DNA from: Phycisphaerales bacterium
GTDB taxonomy: Bacteria > Planctomycetota > Phycisphaerae > Phycisphaerales > UBA1924
DNA length: 64,000 nucleotides
NCBI GenBank assembly: GCA_016699835.1
Contig: CP064987.1
Coordinates: 2,108,001-2,172,000 of the forward strand
Direction: 5' to 3'
Position numbers and translations under genes: made by a program. Below are positions 8,544 through 18,740 of the stretch, piece by piece; position 1 is the first letter of the stretch, and every line of letters starts with the position of its first letter. The notes beneath the pieces are model-generated. The model was not told the origin of the DNA, ran no database searches, and worked only from the letters and a program-made list of their open reading frames with translations.

Positions 8544-8678
8544 CCTTCGTCATGTCGGACTCTCCATGCGAAGAGACTTGGTCTAGCCGAGGGGGCGTTA
8601 TGAAAATGTACGACAAGCACGAACAAATGGGTGACGGAGGCGAATGGTCGGCATGTGTATGGTATGGTCAGCCTGAAA

Positions 8679-10307
8679 TTACCCCTCCCCATAGTTCACC
8701 GGCCTCATCTTGAATGGCTTGTCGAGGCACTGGATGAGGTAGCGCAGGGCGTCGACGGCGTGGTCGTTGCCGTCTTTCACGGGGACCATGCTCTCGGGCT
8801 TATCGGTGGGGAAGTGGTATCGCTCGAGGGACTCGATGAGCGTGGTGCAGCGACGGTGGACGAAGAGCCGCGGGCGCGGGTCGTCGGGGGTGTCGCTGGC
8901 GGGGCGGAGGCGGGCGCGGAGCATTTCCAGCCCATCGAGGATGCGCATGGGGCGTGAGCGGACGACGATGCCCGACTCGCGCATCGCGTCGATATGGCTC
9001 ATGCCGGTCTGCCCGTCGCCCATGTGCCCGGCTGGGTCGGCGCCGACCCACTCGGGGGCGGGCCAGGGGGACTCGCGATACCCCTTGCCCTTCTTGATCG
9101 CGTCGATGTGCTCGGCGAGGACGACCATGGCCTCGGAGCGCTCGTCCACGATCCACAGGAAGCCCGACGCGTCGAGGATGGCGAAGACGACGACGGTGGG
9201 CGCGCGATAGCCGAAGTCCATCCCCGCGAGCACGCGCGATCCCTTGCCCAGGGGCGGGTCGGCGTCGAAGACGTGCACGGCAGGATCGAACTCGGGGAGG
9301 ACGCTGTCGGAGCGGCGCGGATGGGTGCAGAGCATCTCGCTTGCCCAGGTGTAACGGCTGACGCGCGACTTCATCACGATCGCGTCGCTCACGCGGATGT
9401 GCCCGGCGGCGGACTCGGAACGCAACTTCGCCCGGCCCTGGCATTCTTCATAGAGGACGCAGGGCTTGCCGGCGTCGCTGGTGCAGGCGTGCTCGGGGCC
9501 ACAGGTGGAGAGGACGTCGAGCACGCCCCAACGGAAGAGGGTTCGCGTGCCGGCATTGCAATCGTTGACGAGCGAGTGCATGAGGCCATGCGGGAGGTGC
9601 ATGGTGCTGAGGCACTCGATGGTGCCGGGGACGTCGAACTCGCCGCAGCGTTTGGAGCGCGTGACGAGTTGGGCGGCCTCCCAGACCTCGCGCTTGAAGA
9701 GTTCGACCTCGTCGCAGCGGAGTTTCTGGACGCGTGTGCCACGGACGGAGGCCTGGGATTGCGCGAGGAGTTCGAGTTCCGAGCCGTTCTTGAGGATGAG
9801 GCGTTTGTCGGTGAGCGTGCCGTCGATCTGGTCGGCGAGGGCGGGGTGCTTGCGCGGGTCGAGGAGCCGGCGGAGGTGGGTGTGCATGCGGCGGGATTGA
9901 TCGAGCGAGCCGCCGAGGACGCGGATCTCGATGCCGGGCTTAAAGAGGAGGTCGAGGAGCGTGGCGACGGCGCCGAGGAATGTTTTGCCGCCGCCGCGGT
10001 TGGCCCAGACGACGCAGTCGCGCGGCGGTGGTGTGGTTGTAGGTGTGGTGTCGGCTGATGGCGCGGTGTTGAAGACCTTGCCCTCGAAGAAGGAGTGGAC
10101 GAGGTAGTCGAAGGGCGCGTGGTGTTCGGGCAGCATCGGCTCGCGCGCGACGCGCAGGTCGAGGTGGGTAACGAGCCACGCGTGGAGTTCGTCGGGAGTG
10201 CGCGGCGTCGTGGGGTCGAAGTCCGGGTGCGCGTGCGGCGAGGCCTCGGAGCCTTGGGATTCGGTGTCGGGCTTTGGCGTGCGCGTGCGGCGTCTGGCGC
10301 TGGGCAA
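8679..10307 (-). CDS. Phage-type terminase large subunit (orphan TerL)
   Basis: Up to 542 residues; the outermost start is a TTG and the first ~40 residues look unstructured, so the start is uncertain. The ATPase domain has Walker A NRGGGKT (about 103-109) and Walker B LRCDE (196-200). The C-terminal RNase H-like nuclease domain has GMDFGY (D364) and the late acidic motif NDHAVDAL (about 520). Between them is a Cys cluster at residues 269, 275, 283 and 289 that may bind zinc. Terminases cut and pump DNA into phage or gene-transfer-agent capsids. Here no portal, capsid or tail gene is nearby. It is the last gene of an operon with an HTH protein, an ABC-type ATPase and a GNAT protein. Both catalytic centres look intact. 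Confidence 0.85.
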   Translation of the reverse strand: MPSARRRTRTPKPDTESQGSEASPHAHPDFDPTTPRTPDELHAWLVTHLDLRVAREPMLPEHHAPFDYLVHSFFEGKVFNTAPSADTTPTTTPPPRDCVVWANRGGGKTFLGAVATLLDLLFKPGIEIRVLGGSLDQSRRMHTHLRRLLDPRKHPALADQIDGTLTDKRLILKNGSELELLAQSQASVRGTRVQKLRCDEVELFKREVWEAAQLVTRSKRCGEFDVPGTIECLSTMHLPHGLMHSLVNDCNAGTRTLFRWGVLDVLSTCGPEHACTSDAGKPCVLYEECQGRAKLRSESAAGHIRVSDAIVMKSRVSRYTWASEMLCTHPRRSDSVLPEFDPAVHVFDADPPLGKGSRVLAGMDFGYRAPTVVVFAILDASGFLWIVDERSEAMVVLAEHIDAIKKGKGYRESPWPAPEWVGADPAGHMGDGQTGMSHIDAMRESGIVVRSRPMRILDGLEMLRARLRPASDTPDDPRPRLFVHRRCTTLIESLERYHFPTDKPESMVPVKDGNDHAVDALRYLIQCLDKPFKMRPVNYGEG

Positions 10308-10407
10308 GGGCGGCTCGCTTTCGGTGTGGATGTGCGGGGGGGAGAGGATGGCGGCGGAATGAAAAGGGCAGAGGGAGAGCGGGTGTGCTTGGTTCTTCGC
10401 GACTCGA

Positions 10408-11154
10408 TCAGGGTGAGACGTAGACGCGTGCGGGGGCGACGATGGCGCTCACGGCCTTGAGCGCGATGTCGTCGAGGGGGGCGCTCGGCTCTCTCGCGAG
10501 ACGCGTGAAGGAACGGTGCGCAAGGGCCCAGTCGCGGATCGCCTCGAGGATGGCGGGTCTGGCGAGGGCGCGCGATCGTCGCGCGGGGTCGGCGAGCGTC
10601 CAGGGCTTGACGCCGAGGTCGTCGAGGCGCTGCGCGAGGCGCACGCTCGCTTTGGTCGGCGGTCGGTGGATCTCGCGCATGCCGGCGCGCTCGAAGAAGG
10701 GGCAGAACGCGCCCATCGACGCGATGGCCTCGGTGAGCGGCGTGACGGGATGGTCGAGGTACGACGCGACGAGCCGACGGGCGATCCCCATGCCTCGGTG
10801 GCGCGGCTCGACGATGACGCGCGCGATCGTGCGCAGGTGGGCGTTGAGATACTGGGCACGCTCGCGGCGATCGGAGGCGGGCGGGGCGTCCTTGGTGAAC
10901 TCGGGCCAGGCGGCGTCGCGCCAGGTCGCGTTGAGGGTCGGGAACGCGATGACGAGCACGCCGACGAGTTCGTCGTCGAGGACGGCCCGGCGGATCTCGC
11001 ACGTGGTCGCGGGCGGGCCGGCGCGATAGTGATGGGCGGCAAGGGCGTCGTAGTCGCGCGCATCGCCCGGCTCGATGCGAACGCGATCGAGAGATGGCGA
11101 GGCGTAGGCCAATCGCCAGCGCGACGTGAGGCGATCAGCGAGCGGGGTCGTCAT
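10408..11154 (-). CDS. GNAT-family acetyltransferase, half of a COG2401-like pair
   Basis: 248 residues, ATG overlapping the 3' end of the ABC-ATPase gene by 20 bases. The acetyl-CoA binding motif A is visible as RVIVEPRHRGMGIARRL (about 112-128). An upstream block YDALAAHHYRAGPPATTCEI matches the start of the acetyltransferase part of COG2401 proteins, as I remember that family. COG2401 proteins are normally a single chain: acetyltransferase plus ABC-type ATPase. Here the two activities are on separate, overlapping genes in reversed order. The acetyl acceptor is unknown. About 100 bases separate it from the terminase gene downstream on the same strand. Confidence 0.75.
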   Translation of the reverse strand: MTTPLADRLTSRWRLAYASPSLDRVRIEPGDARDYDALAAHHYRAGPPATTCEIRRAVLDDELVGVLVIAFPTLNATWRDAAWPEFTKDAPPASDRRERAQYLNAHLRTIARVIVEPRHRGMGIARRLVASYLDHPVTPLTEAIASMGAFCPFFERAGMREIHRPPTKASVRLAQRLDDLGVKPWTLADPARRSRALARPAILEAIRDWALAHRSFTRLAREPSAPLDDIALKAVSAIVAPARVYVSP

Positions 11155-11869
11155 GCGATTTGTCCTTGATTTTCAGTCGTGCGGGCTTGCCGAGCGCGGT
11201 GACGACGAGCAGGGTGGGGGCGAGCCATTCGAGGACGTCGTCATGGGCCGTGCAGGCTACGACGCGCAGAACGCGTCCGGATTCGGCGGCCTCGTGCATC
11301 CATCGGCGCAGCGAGTGGCACAGGGCGCGGGAGGTCGCGCGATCGACGGTGGAGGCGAACTCGTCGAGGATCATGGTGGTGGGGCGACGCTTGGCGTGGT
11401 GGACCGCGCGGGTCATGGCGAGCGCGATCGTCAGGCGTGCCCGCTCGCCCTCGGAGAGTTCGTCGGGCGTGCGCGCCCAGAGGCGCGCGTCGGCGAGCCC
11501 CGCGCGGGCGAGCGTGCGGAGCGACTCGGCGGGGCTCTCGTTCCACAAATCGATGATCGCGCGATCCTGACGCGGGCGACGCGCCACGACGCAAGGCTGA
11601 CGCGAGGCACGGACGCGTGCGGCGAGGGCGCGCAGGAGCGTGCTCTTCCCCGAGCCGCTGGGCCCGGTGACGAGCGCGATTGCGCCCGGTTTGAGCGTGT
11701 CGTGGAGCGATTTGGCGTCGTGCCTGGCTTGGGTGGACGCGTCGGTGTCCGTGGGTGAGCGTGCCGGGACGAGCGCGACCCCGAACGCCGCGCACGCCCG
11801 GCAGAGTCGCTCACTCGGCGGGCCGGAGCGCGACGACAACGGGACTTCGGCGCGAGAGGTGTGACTCAT
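11135..11869 (-). CDS. ABC-type ATPase, COG2401-like (non-transporter)
   Basis: 244 residues, soluble. It has a full ABC nucleotide-binding set: Walker A GPSGSGKST (69-77), signature LSEGE (138-142), Walker B TMILDE (165-170) followed by FASTVDR, and the switch histidine in ACTAHDD (H209). The DEFxSxxDR and ATAHDD-like motifs are those I associate with COG2401, an ABC ATPase linked to an acetyltransferase. No membrane partner is encoded nearby, so transport is unlikely. The ATG overlaps the stop of the HTH gene (ATGA), and its own 3' end overlaps the acetyltransferase start, so the three are translationally coupled. A role in DNA or nucleoprotein handling with the terminase is an inference. 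Confidence 0.8.
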   Translation of the reverse strand: MSHTSRAEVPLSSRSGPPSERLCRACAAFGVALVPARSPTDTDASTQARHDAKSLHDTLKPGAIALVTGPSGSGKSTLLRALAARVRASRQPCVVARRPRQDRAIIDLWNESPAESLRTLARAGLADARLWARTPDELSEGERARLTIALAMTRAVHHAKRRPTTMILDEFASTVDRATSRALCHSLRRWMHEAAESGRVLRVVACTAHDDVLEWLAPTLLVVTALGKPARLKIKDKSHDDPAR

Positions 11870-12408
11870 TGGTCACCTCCAAGATCGTCGAGCGCCACCT
11901 CGCCCCGCGCGAGTTTGCGGGCGAGGGCACGCTCGATGCTCGCGGCGTGGTCCGCCTGGCTGGCGATCGAGTCGTGGTAGCGACGGACGGTGTGGAGCGT
12001 GAGCCCGAGGCGCTCGGCGGCGTCGCGCTGCGAGCGGCCCTCGATGAAGCACGCCGTCGCCACCTTGCGACACGTCGAGGGCCAGAGGTCGCGCTGCGTG
12101 AGCACGAAGATGTAGCGAGGCGAGAGGAGGCGATGGACGAGGCGCTTGAGGCAGCGGCGGATGATGGAGGCCGAGGTCTTGAGCGTGAGGGCGAGTTGGA
12201 CGGCCGACATCCCGTCGCGATAAGCCGCGACGATCAGCAGGCGTTCGTGGGTGGGTAGGGCTGCCGATCGCTCCAGGATGGTGGCAGAAATCGAACCCTC
12301 CATGCGCCGGCGTCGATCAGAGGCCGCGACGGGGTCGATCGGTGCGTATGTGTGGGCGGAATCGGTGCTCTGGCTGGCCGTAAACGTCTGATAATCAACG
12401 AACTCCAT
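11866..12408 (-). CDS. HTH protein, first gene of the terminase operon
   Basis: 180 residues from the ATG at 12408, preceded by AGGAGACGA; a TTG seven codons upstream is less likely. Two helix-turn-helix-like segments are visible. One is around LPTHERLLIVAAYRDGMSAV (sigma region 4-like), the other around GRSQRDAAERLGLTLHTVRR. It may be a transcription regulator or may act as a small terminase subunit, which in phages is a DNA-recognition HTH protein encoded just before TerL. The sequence cannot decide. It opens the four-gene operon and faces the divergent CI-like repressor gene across a 233-base region containing promoter and operator signals. Confidence 0.7.
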   Translation of the reverse strand: MEFVDYQTFTASQSTDSAHTYAPIDPVAASDRRRRMEGSISATILERSAALPTHERLLIVAAYRDGMSAVQLALTLKTSASIIRRCLKRLVHRLLSPRYIFVLTQRDLWPSTCRKVATACFIEGRSQRDAAERLGLTLHTVRRYHDSIASQADHAASIERALARKLARGEVALDDLGGDQ

Positions 12409-12434
12409 TCTTCGTCTCCTCGTTTCCAACGTAG

Positions 12435-12463
12435 TTGACGGGGTGGGAATTGGTTCGTAAACT
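12435..12463 (+). promoter_or_regulatory. Promoter for the CI-like repressor gene
   Basis: TTGACG (12435-12440), a 17-base spacer, then TAAACT (12458-12463) fits a sigma-70 promoter reading toward the repressor. The -10 hexamer lies inside the first operator-like palindrome, suggesting autoregulation. Confidence 0.5.
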
Positions 12464-12472
12464 AGAGAACCA
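12451..12472. promoter_or_regulatory. Operator-like palindrome 1
   Basis: TGGTTC and GAACCA are perfect 6-base inverted arms separated by 10 bases. The site overlaps the -10 region of the repressor-directed promoter. It shares the GTTC/GAAC core with palindrome 2, eight bases further on. Confidence 0.55.
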
Positions 12473-12479
12473 TGGACAA

Positions 12480-12500
12480 TGTTCTACACAATACAGAACA
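12480..12500. promoter_or_regulatory. Operator-like palindrome 2
   Basis: TGTTCT and AGAACA are perfect 6-base inverted arms separated by 9 bases. The site falls between and onto the -35/-10 hexamers of the minus-strand promoter for the terminase operon. The paired, similar half-sites resemble a two-operator CI-type switch. Confidence 0.55.
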
Positions 12501-12508
12501 AAAAGCAA
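12481..12508 (-). promoter_or_regulatory. Promoter for the HTH-ATPase-GNAT-terminase operon
   Basis: Read on the minus strand, TTGCTT (12503-12508), a 16-base spacer and TAGAAC (12481-12486) form a moderate sigma-70 match about 70 bases upstream of the HTH gene start. Palindrome 2 occupies the spacer, so a bound repressor would block it. Confidence 0.4.
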
Positions 12509-12641
12509 GGATCTTGTTTGGTGTCTACACGAATCTGCGCGCAACGGTGGTGAGTGCGTGCAGGAATCTCGATGCCGTGCGACTTCTCGGGCGTATTTGT
12601 GCGCCCGTGCGGTGGCGTCGCTTTGTCGGGAGCGAGCGGCC

Positions 12642-13589
12642 ATGAGTGGCGACATGAGCACAATGACGGCGGGTGGCTCAGGCGTCCCGGCGGGCGGCAC
12701 CGGGGCGGCGATGCGCGCGCGACGACAGACGCTGGGCTGGTCGCTCCAGAAACTCGCCGACCTGCTCGGGTGCGCGAAGGGTTATCTCTCAGAGGTGGAG
12801 ACGGGTCGGAGGCCGCCGCCGAGTGATGACGTGCTCGCGAAGGCGGAGGCGTTGATGATGATGCCCGGGGGAAGCCTGACGTCGATTGCTGGGTGGGAAC
12901 GCGGGCTGAGTGCCGGCGGCAAGGTGGTCGAGGAGGAGTTTGCGAGACTTCGGCGTCAATCGGAATCAGCCAGGCGGCTCGCCGACTTGCTCAAGGCGCA
13001 CGCGAAGAAGCCCGCAGACGATCCCACGAATGACCCCTCAAATGGCCATGAAAATCCGCTCGATCGGGCGTATGCCTCGGGCGAACTGCGTCGGCTGATC
13101 GAGCAGATCTCGCCCGGGGAGGGGACTTTGCTCTCGCCGACGCCGCTGCCCTCAATGCTCCCGACGGAGGTGCCGCTGATCAACAAGGTGGCGGCTGGAT
13201 ACCCGCGCGAGTTCACGGACATGACGTATCCGGCGCGCGTGGCCGACGAGTACGTGCGTTGCCCGGACGTGCAGGATCCGGACGCGTTTGCCGCGAGGGT
13301 GGTGGGGGACTCGATGTCTCCCGACTATGTGGAAGGGGACATCGTGGTCTTCAGCCCGTCGCGCGAGATCGAGTCGGGGCAGGACTGCTTCGTGCGTCTG
13401 GAGCGCGACCACGAGACGACGTTCAAGAGGGTGTACTTTGAACAAGACGCGTCGGGACGGGAGATGATCCGCCTGCAGCCGGTGAACAACGCGTACGCGC
13501 CGCGGGTGCTGGAACGGGAGGAGGTGGCAGGGTTGTACGCGGCCGTTCGCTCGATCCGGAACGTCGATCGGCGAGGGCCACGGGGATGA
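12642..13589 (+). CDS. CI/LexA-like repressor: XRE HTH plus S24 autopeptidase
   Basis: 315 residues from the ATG at 12642; in-frame ATGs at 12654 and 12663 are alternatives. An XRE-type HTH occupies about residues 24-58 (LGWSLQKLADLLGCAKGYLS). The C-terminus is a peptidase S24 domain with catalytic Ser224 in GDSMSPDYVEGD and Lys262 in TTFKRVYF. A likely self-cleavage bond is Ala185-Gly186 in NKVAAGYP. This is the design of phage CI and LexA repressors, which cleave themselves when RecA filaments form on damaged DNA. It is divergent from the terminase operon with two palindromes between, so DNA-damage induction of that operon is a reasonable inference. It is clearly different from the true LexA encoded at 28954-29574. 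Confidence 0.85.
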   Translation: MSGDMSTMTAGGSGVPAGGTGAAMRARRQTLGWSLQKLADLLGCAKGYLSEVETGRRPPPSDDVLAKAEALMMMPGGSLTSIAGWERGLSAGGKVVEEEFARLRRQSESARRLADLLKAHAKKPADDPTNDPSNGHENPLDRAYASGELRRLIEQISPGEGTLLSPTPLPSMLPTEVPLINKVAAGYPREFTDMTYPARVADEYVRCPDVQDPDAFAARVVGDSMSPDYVEGDIVVFSPSREIESGQDCFVRLERDHETTFKRVYFEQDASGREMIRLQPVNNAYAPRVLEREEVAGLYAAVRSIRNVDRRGPRG

Positions 13590-13829
13590 GGGTGGATGGG
13601 GATGCCCGGAACCGCGATGGAAGGGTGGACGTAGTGAGAGATGGCATGTATGTTGACTGGTCCGATTGGGCTTTGGCTGTCGAGTCGGGTTGTGATCGGG
13701 TCGGAATTTGAGCCGGGGCGAGTTTTCGGCTACCGTCCCACTCGCCAGCGGTTTCGTGGCTTTGGGAAACACCCACGAGTAAGCCGGAACCGGGGCACTG
13801 CACCGCGAACGCGGGAAATGGGAACGCAC

Positions 13830-14648
13830 ATGGCGAAGATGTTCTACACGCTCGATGAGACCGCCGCGAAACTCGGGAAGACGGCGGACCAGGTCCGCGA
13901 GATGGCGGCGAAGGGTCAGTTGCAGGAGTTCCGCGACCGCGATCGCCTGATGTTCAAGGTCGATCAGGTGGACCTGATGACCGGTGATAGCGCGATCCAC
14001 CTTGCCGACAGCAAGGAGATGGACGCGATTGGTCTCGCGGGCTCGTCTGGCACCTCGATGCCTATGGAGACGCCCAAGGACTCGACGGGGATCAACATCT
14101 TCGATATCGACGGGACCGACGACGCCGACGCGAATGCCGTCACGCAGGTGACGAGCGGCCTGGGCGGCTTTGCCGACCCCGGCTCGAGCGGGTCGGGCTC
14201 GCGGGCCGGTCTCCTTGATCTCACGCGCGAGGCCGACGACACCTCGCTGGGCGCGGGGCTTCTGGATGATGTCTATGGCGGCGACACGGTGACGCAGGCG
14301 ACGGCCGCGGCCGCCCCCGCGATTGGCGGCGGCGACGGTGGAGCGCTCTTCGAGTCGTCGGGGTACGACGCTCCCGAGATGTCGGGCGCGGGGGCCGCGA
14401 TGGCGGGTGGCATGATGATGGTCGCCGAGCCGGTCGATGGCGCCGGCTCCGGTCTCGTTGGTGGCCTGGCCCTGGGCGCGATCGTCGCGCTGGGACTGGC
14501 GATCTTCGCGACGATCATGGGAATTTCCGGGGCCGCGGGGAGCGGTCTGCTCGCCTCGATCGGGGAGAACTTCATGATCGTGATCGGCGTGCTGGGCGGG
14601 TTCGCGGTGATCGCGGGCGTCCTGGGATGGGTGCTGGGCCGCCGATAA
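13830..14648 (+). CDS. HTH-domain protein with C-terminal membrane segments
   Basis: 272 residues from the ATG at 13830 (GGGA six bases upstream; an ATG at 13818 is an alternative). Residues 1-50 form an excisionase/MerR-like HTH (FYTLDETAAKLGKTADQVRE, then a basic wing). The middle is a long acidic, Gly/Ser/Ala-rich region with a recurring-looking block LLDLTREADDTSLGAGLLDD. Two hydrophobic segments end the protein (about 205-232 and 245-268) with a short basic tail. This could be a membrane-tethered DNA-binding protein or scaffold; I know similar architectures from planctomycete genomes but not their function. A hairpin follows the gene. Confidence 0.7.
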   Translation: MAKMFYTLDETAAKLGKTADQVREMAAKGQLQEFRDRDRLMFKVDQVDLMTGDSAIHLADSKEMDAIGLAGSSGTSMPMETPKDSTGINIFDIDGTDDADANAVTQVTSGLGGFADPGSSGSGSRAGLLDLTREADDTSLGAGLLDDVYGGDTVTQATAAAAPAIGGGDGGALFESSGYDAPEMSGAGAAMAGGMMMVAEPVDGAGSGLVGGLALGAIVALGLAIFATIMGISGAAGSGLLASIGENFMIVIGVLGGFAVIAGVLGWVLGRR

Positions 14649-14677
14649 TCAGAGCAACATCGAATGGATCATGCACG

Positions 14678-14701
14678 GCGCCGCCTCTCATTCTGGGCGG
14701 C
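14678..14701 (+). terminator. Hairpin after the HTH/membrane gene
   Basis: CGCCGCC and GGCGGCG form a perfect 7-base GC stem with a 10-base loop, 30 bases after the stop codon. The following bases are only weakly T-rich, so termination efficiency is uncertain. The rest of the 14649-14891 gap shows nothing else I can name. Confidence 0.4.
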
Positions 14702-14891
14702 GTTGTGCGATTTTGGGACGCGTGCGACTCGCCGACGTGGCGCACACGGCACATGGGCGCGCGATGAACGCGACTCGCCTGCCCTGTGGAGCCTTGCCCG
14801 TCGATAGACGACGCGGGATCGGGTTTGGCGCGCCGGCGTGAGTGGCGCGGCTTTCTCGGACCGCCCGGGCCTCGCCCGGCGGAGGTGCTCG

Positions 14892-17462
<2,571 letters not shown>

Positions 17463-17542
17463 GTGATTGCACACTCACCGCTCTGGAGAGCGGGCCACCT
17501 CATGCGTCGCTCCGCGCTGGACGTGGAGTCAAACGGAGTTTC

Positions 17543-18598
17543 TTAGCACCCGTTCTGGAAGCGGGAGAGGAAGTAGAGCAGGTCGTCGATCGTGACGGCC
17601 CCATCCGTTGTGCCTGTGCCCGTGCCGTTGTCCTCGTCGGCGGCCACGGCACCTTGCTGGAAGATGGTGATGTAGAAGAGCAGATCATCGATGGTGACGG
17701 CCCCGTCGGGCGTGCCCTCGCCGCTGCCATCGTCCACATCGGCGATGCAGGTCGGCGTGGAGGGGCCACGCTCGGCGATCGCGAAGCGGGTCACGGCGTG
17801 GGTGGCGATGACGTTGTTCCACTCGCCGCTGCTCCCGAGCATCTCGGTGTAACTCTCGACGCCGATGTTGTTGGGCTCGCCGGGATTCCAGTTGGTGTAG
17901 GTCACGGGCTCGCCGCTGATCCAGGCGTAATCGCCGGGCGAGGCGGCGTCGGTGAATCCGATCCACGCGCGGCGGTCGGCGCCATCGAAGCCCAGGACCT
18001 GGGAGTTCACAAAGAGATTCTCGTCGGCATCATTGATCGTGACGAGGTGCCCGCCCAGCGCGACGGCGGTCGACTCGGCTGTGTTCCAATCGGTCGCCTC
18101 GTAGAGCAAGTACTCGTGTCCGTTGGCGGAGTTTGAAATGGGACCGGCGATGATGCCCGAGGCGATCTCGAGGGAGCCGGCGCCGAAGCCCGTGGCCGAG
18201 AACGCGCCGAGGCGGATCATGTAGGTCTGCCCGAGTTCCGCGTTGAAGCCGACGGAGGATTGCAAGCCGCACGAGTCGTCGTTGCAGGCGATGGATTCTG
18301 AGCCTGGACAGCCGCAGCCGAGGTAGACGGCGATCTTGGTGTCGAACGCGGCAAGGTTGCAGGTGCGCACGATGGTGGGCCCGCCCTCGCTGGGCGTCCA
18401 GCAGAACCAGACGTCGTTGAAGATGTCGCCACATGTGGCCGCGGAGCCATCGGTGGTGGAGAGATTGTTGTCGAAGGCGAACTGTCCGAAGCCGCTGAGC
18501 GATTCGGGTGTGGAGCAGGAGTCGTTGGCAGGCTGGGCAAGGGCGACGGATCCGGCGAGAGCGACGGCGCAAACGGCGACGAATGGCTTCGTGTTCAT
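17543..18598 (-). CDS. Secreted C-type lectin-like protein with GC-type dockerin tail
   Basis: 351 residues from the ATG at 18598, preceded by AGGAG. A signal peptide ends near ALAQP. An N-terminal beta domain (about 20-150) carries paired cysteines. A C-type lectin-like domain follows (about 165-285), with WNTAESTAVALGGHLVTIND, WIGFTD and WNPGEPNN; EPN is the usual mannose-type calcium/sugar motif. The C-terminus has two near-identical calcium-loop units, GTPDGAVTIDDLLFYI and GTTDGAVTIDDLLYFL, ending in Gly-Cys. That ending matches what is annotated in Phycisphaerales as a GC-type dockerin, probably for surface attachment or sorting. It is transcribed divergently from mutS. Confidence 0.85.
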   Translation of the reverse strand: MNTKPFVAVCAVALAGSVALAQPANDSCSTPESLSGFGQFAFDNNLSTTDGSAATCGDIFNDVWFCWTPSEGGPTIVRTCNLAAFDTKIAVYLGCGCPGSESIACNDDSCGLQSSVGFNAELGQTYMIRLGAFSATGFGAGSLEIASGIIAGPISNSANGHEYLLYEATDWNTAESTAVALGGHLVTINDADENLFVNSQVLGFDGADRRAWIGFTDAASPGDYAWISGEPVTYTNWNPGEPNNIGVESYTEMLGSSGEWNNVIATHAVTRFAIAERGPSTPTCIADVDDGSGEGTPDGAVTIDDLLFYITIFQQGAVAADEDNGTGTGTTDGAVTIDDLLYFLSRFQNGC

Positions 18599-18740
18599 GG
18601 TGACAACTCCTCTTGTCGGGGGTGCGGATTTCAAGAGCGGGTACGGCCCTTTCGCACGAGACTTTCAGCATACACGAAATCGGGGCACGCGCCGAGTGGG
18701 AATCCGGGTTCGATTCGGTGGGCGTCCGTATGCTTCGCCC

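Noticed and set aside
8994..10058. Plus-strand open frame opposite the terminase
   Set aside because: Antisense of the TerL domains; lacks any recognisable motif.
8679..13589. Ordinary prophage
   Set aside because: Only a terminase and a CI-like repressor are phage-like; there are no integrase, portal, capsid, tail, holin or attachment-site repeats that I can see.
18336..18740. N-terminal extension of MutS through the lectin promoter region
   Set aside because: The extension overlaps the 5' end of the divergent lectin gene, lacks a ribosome site and is not MutS-like.
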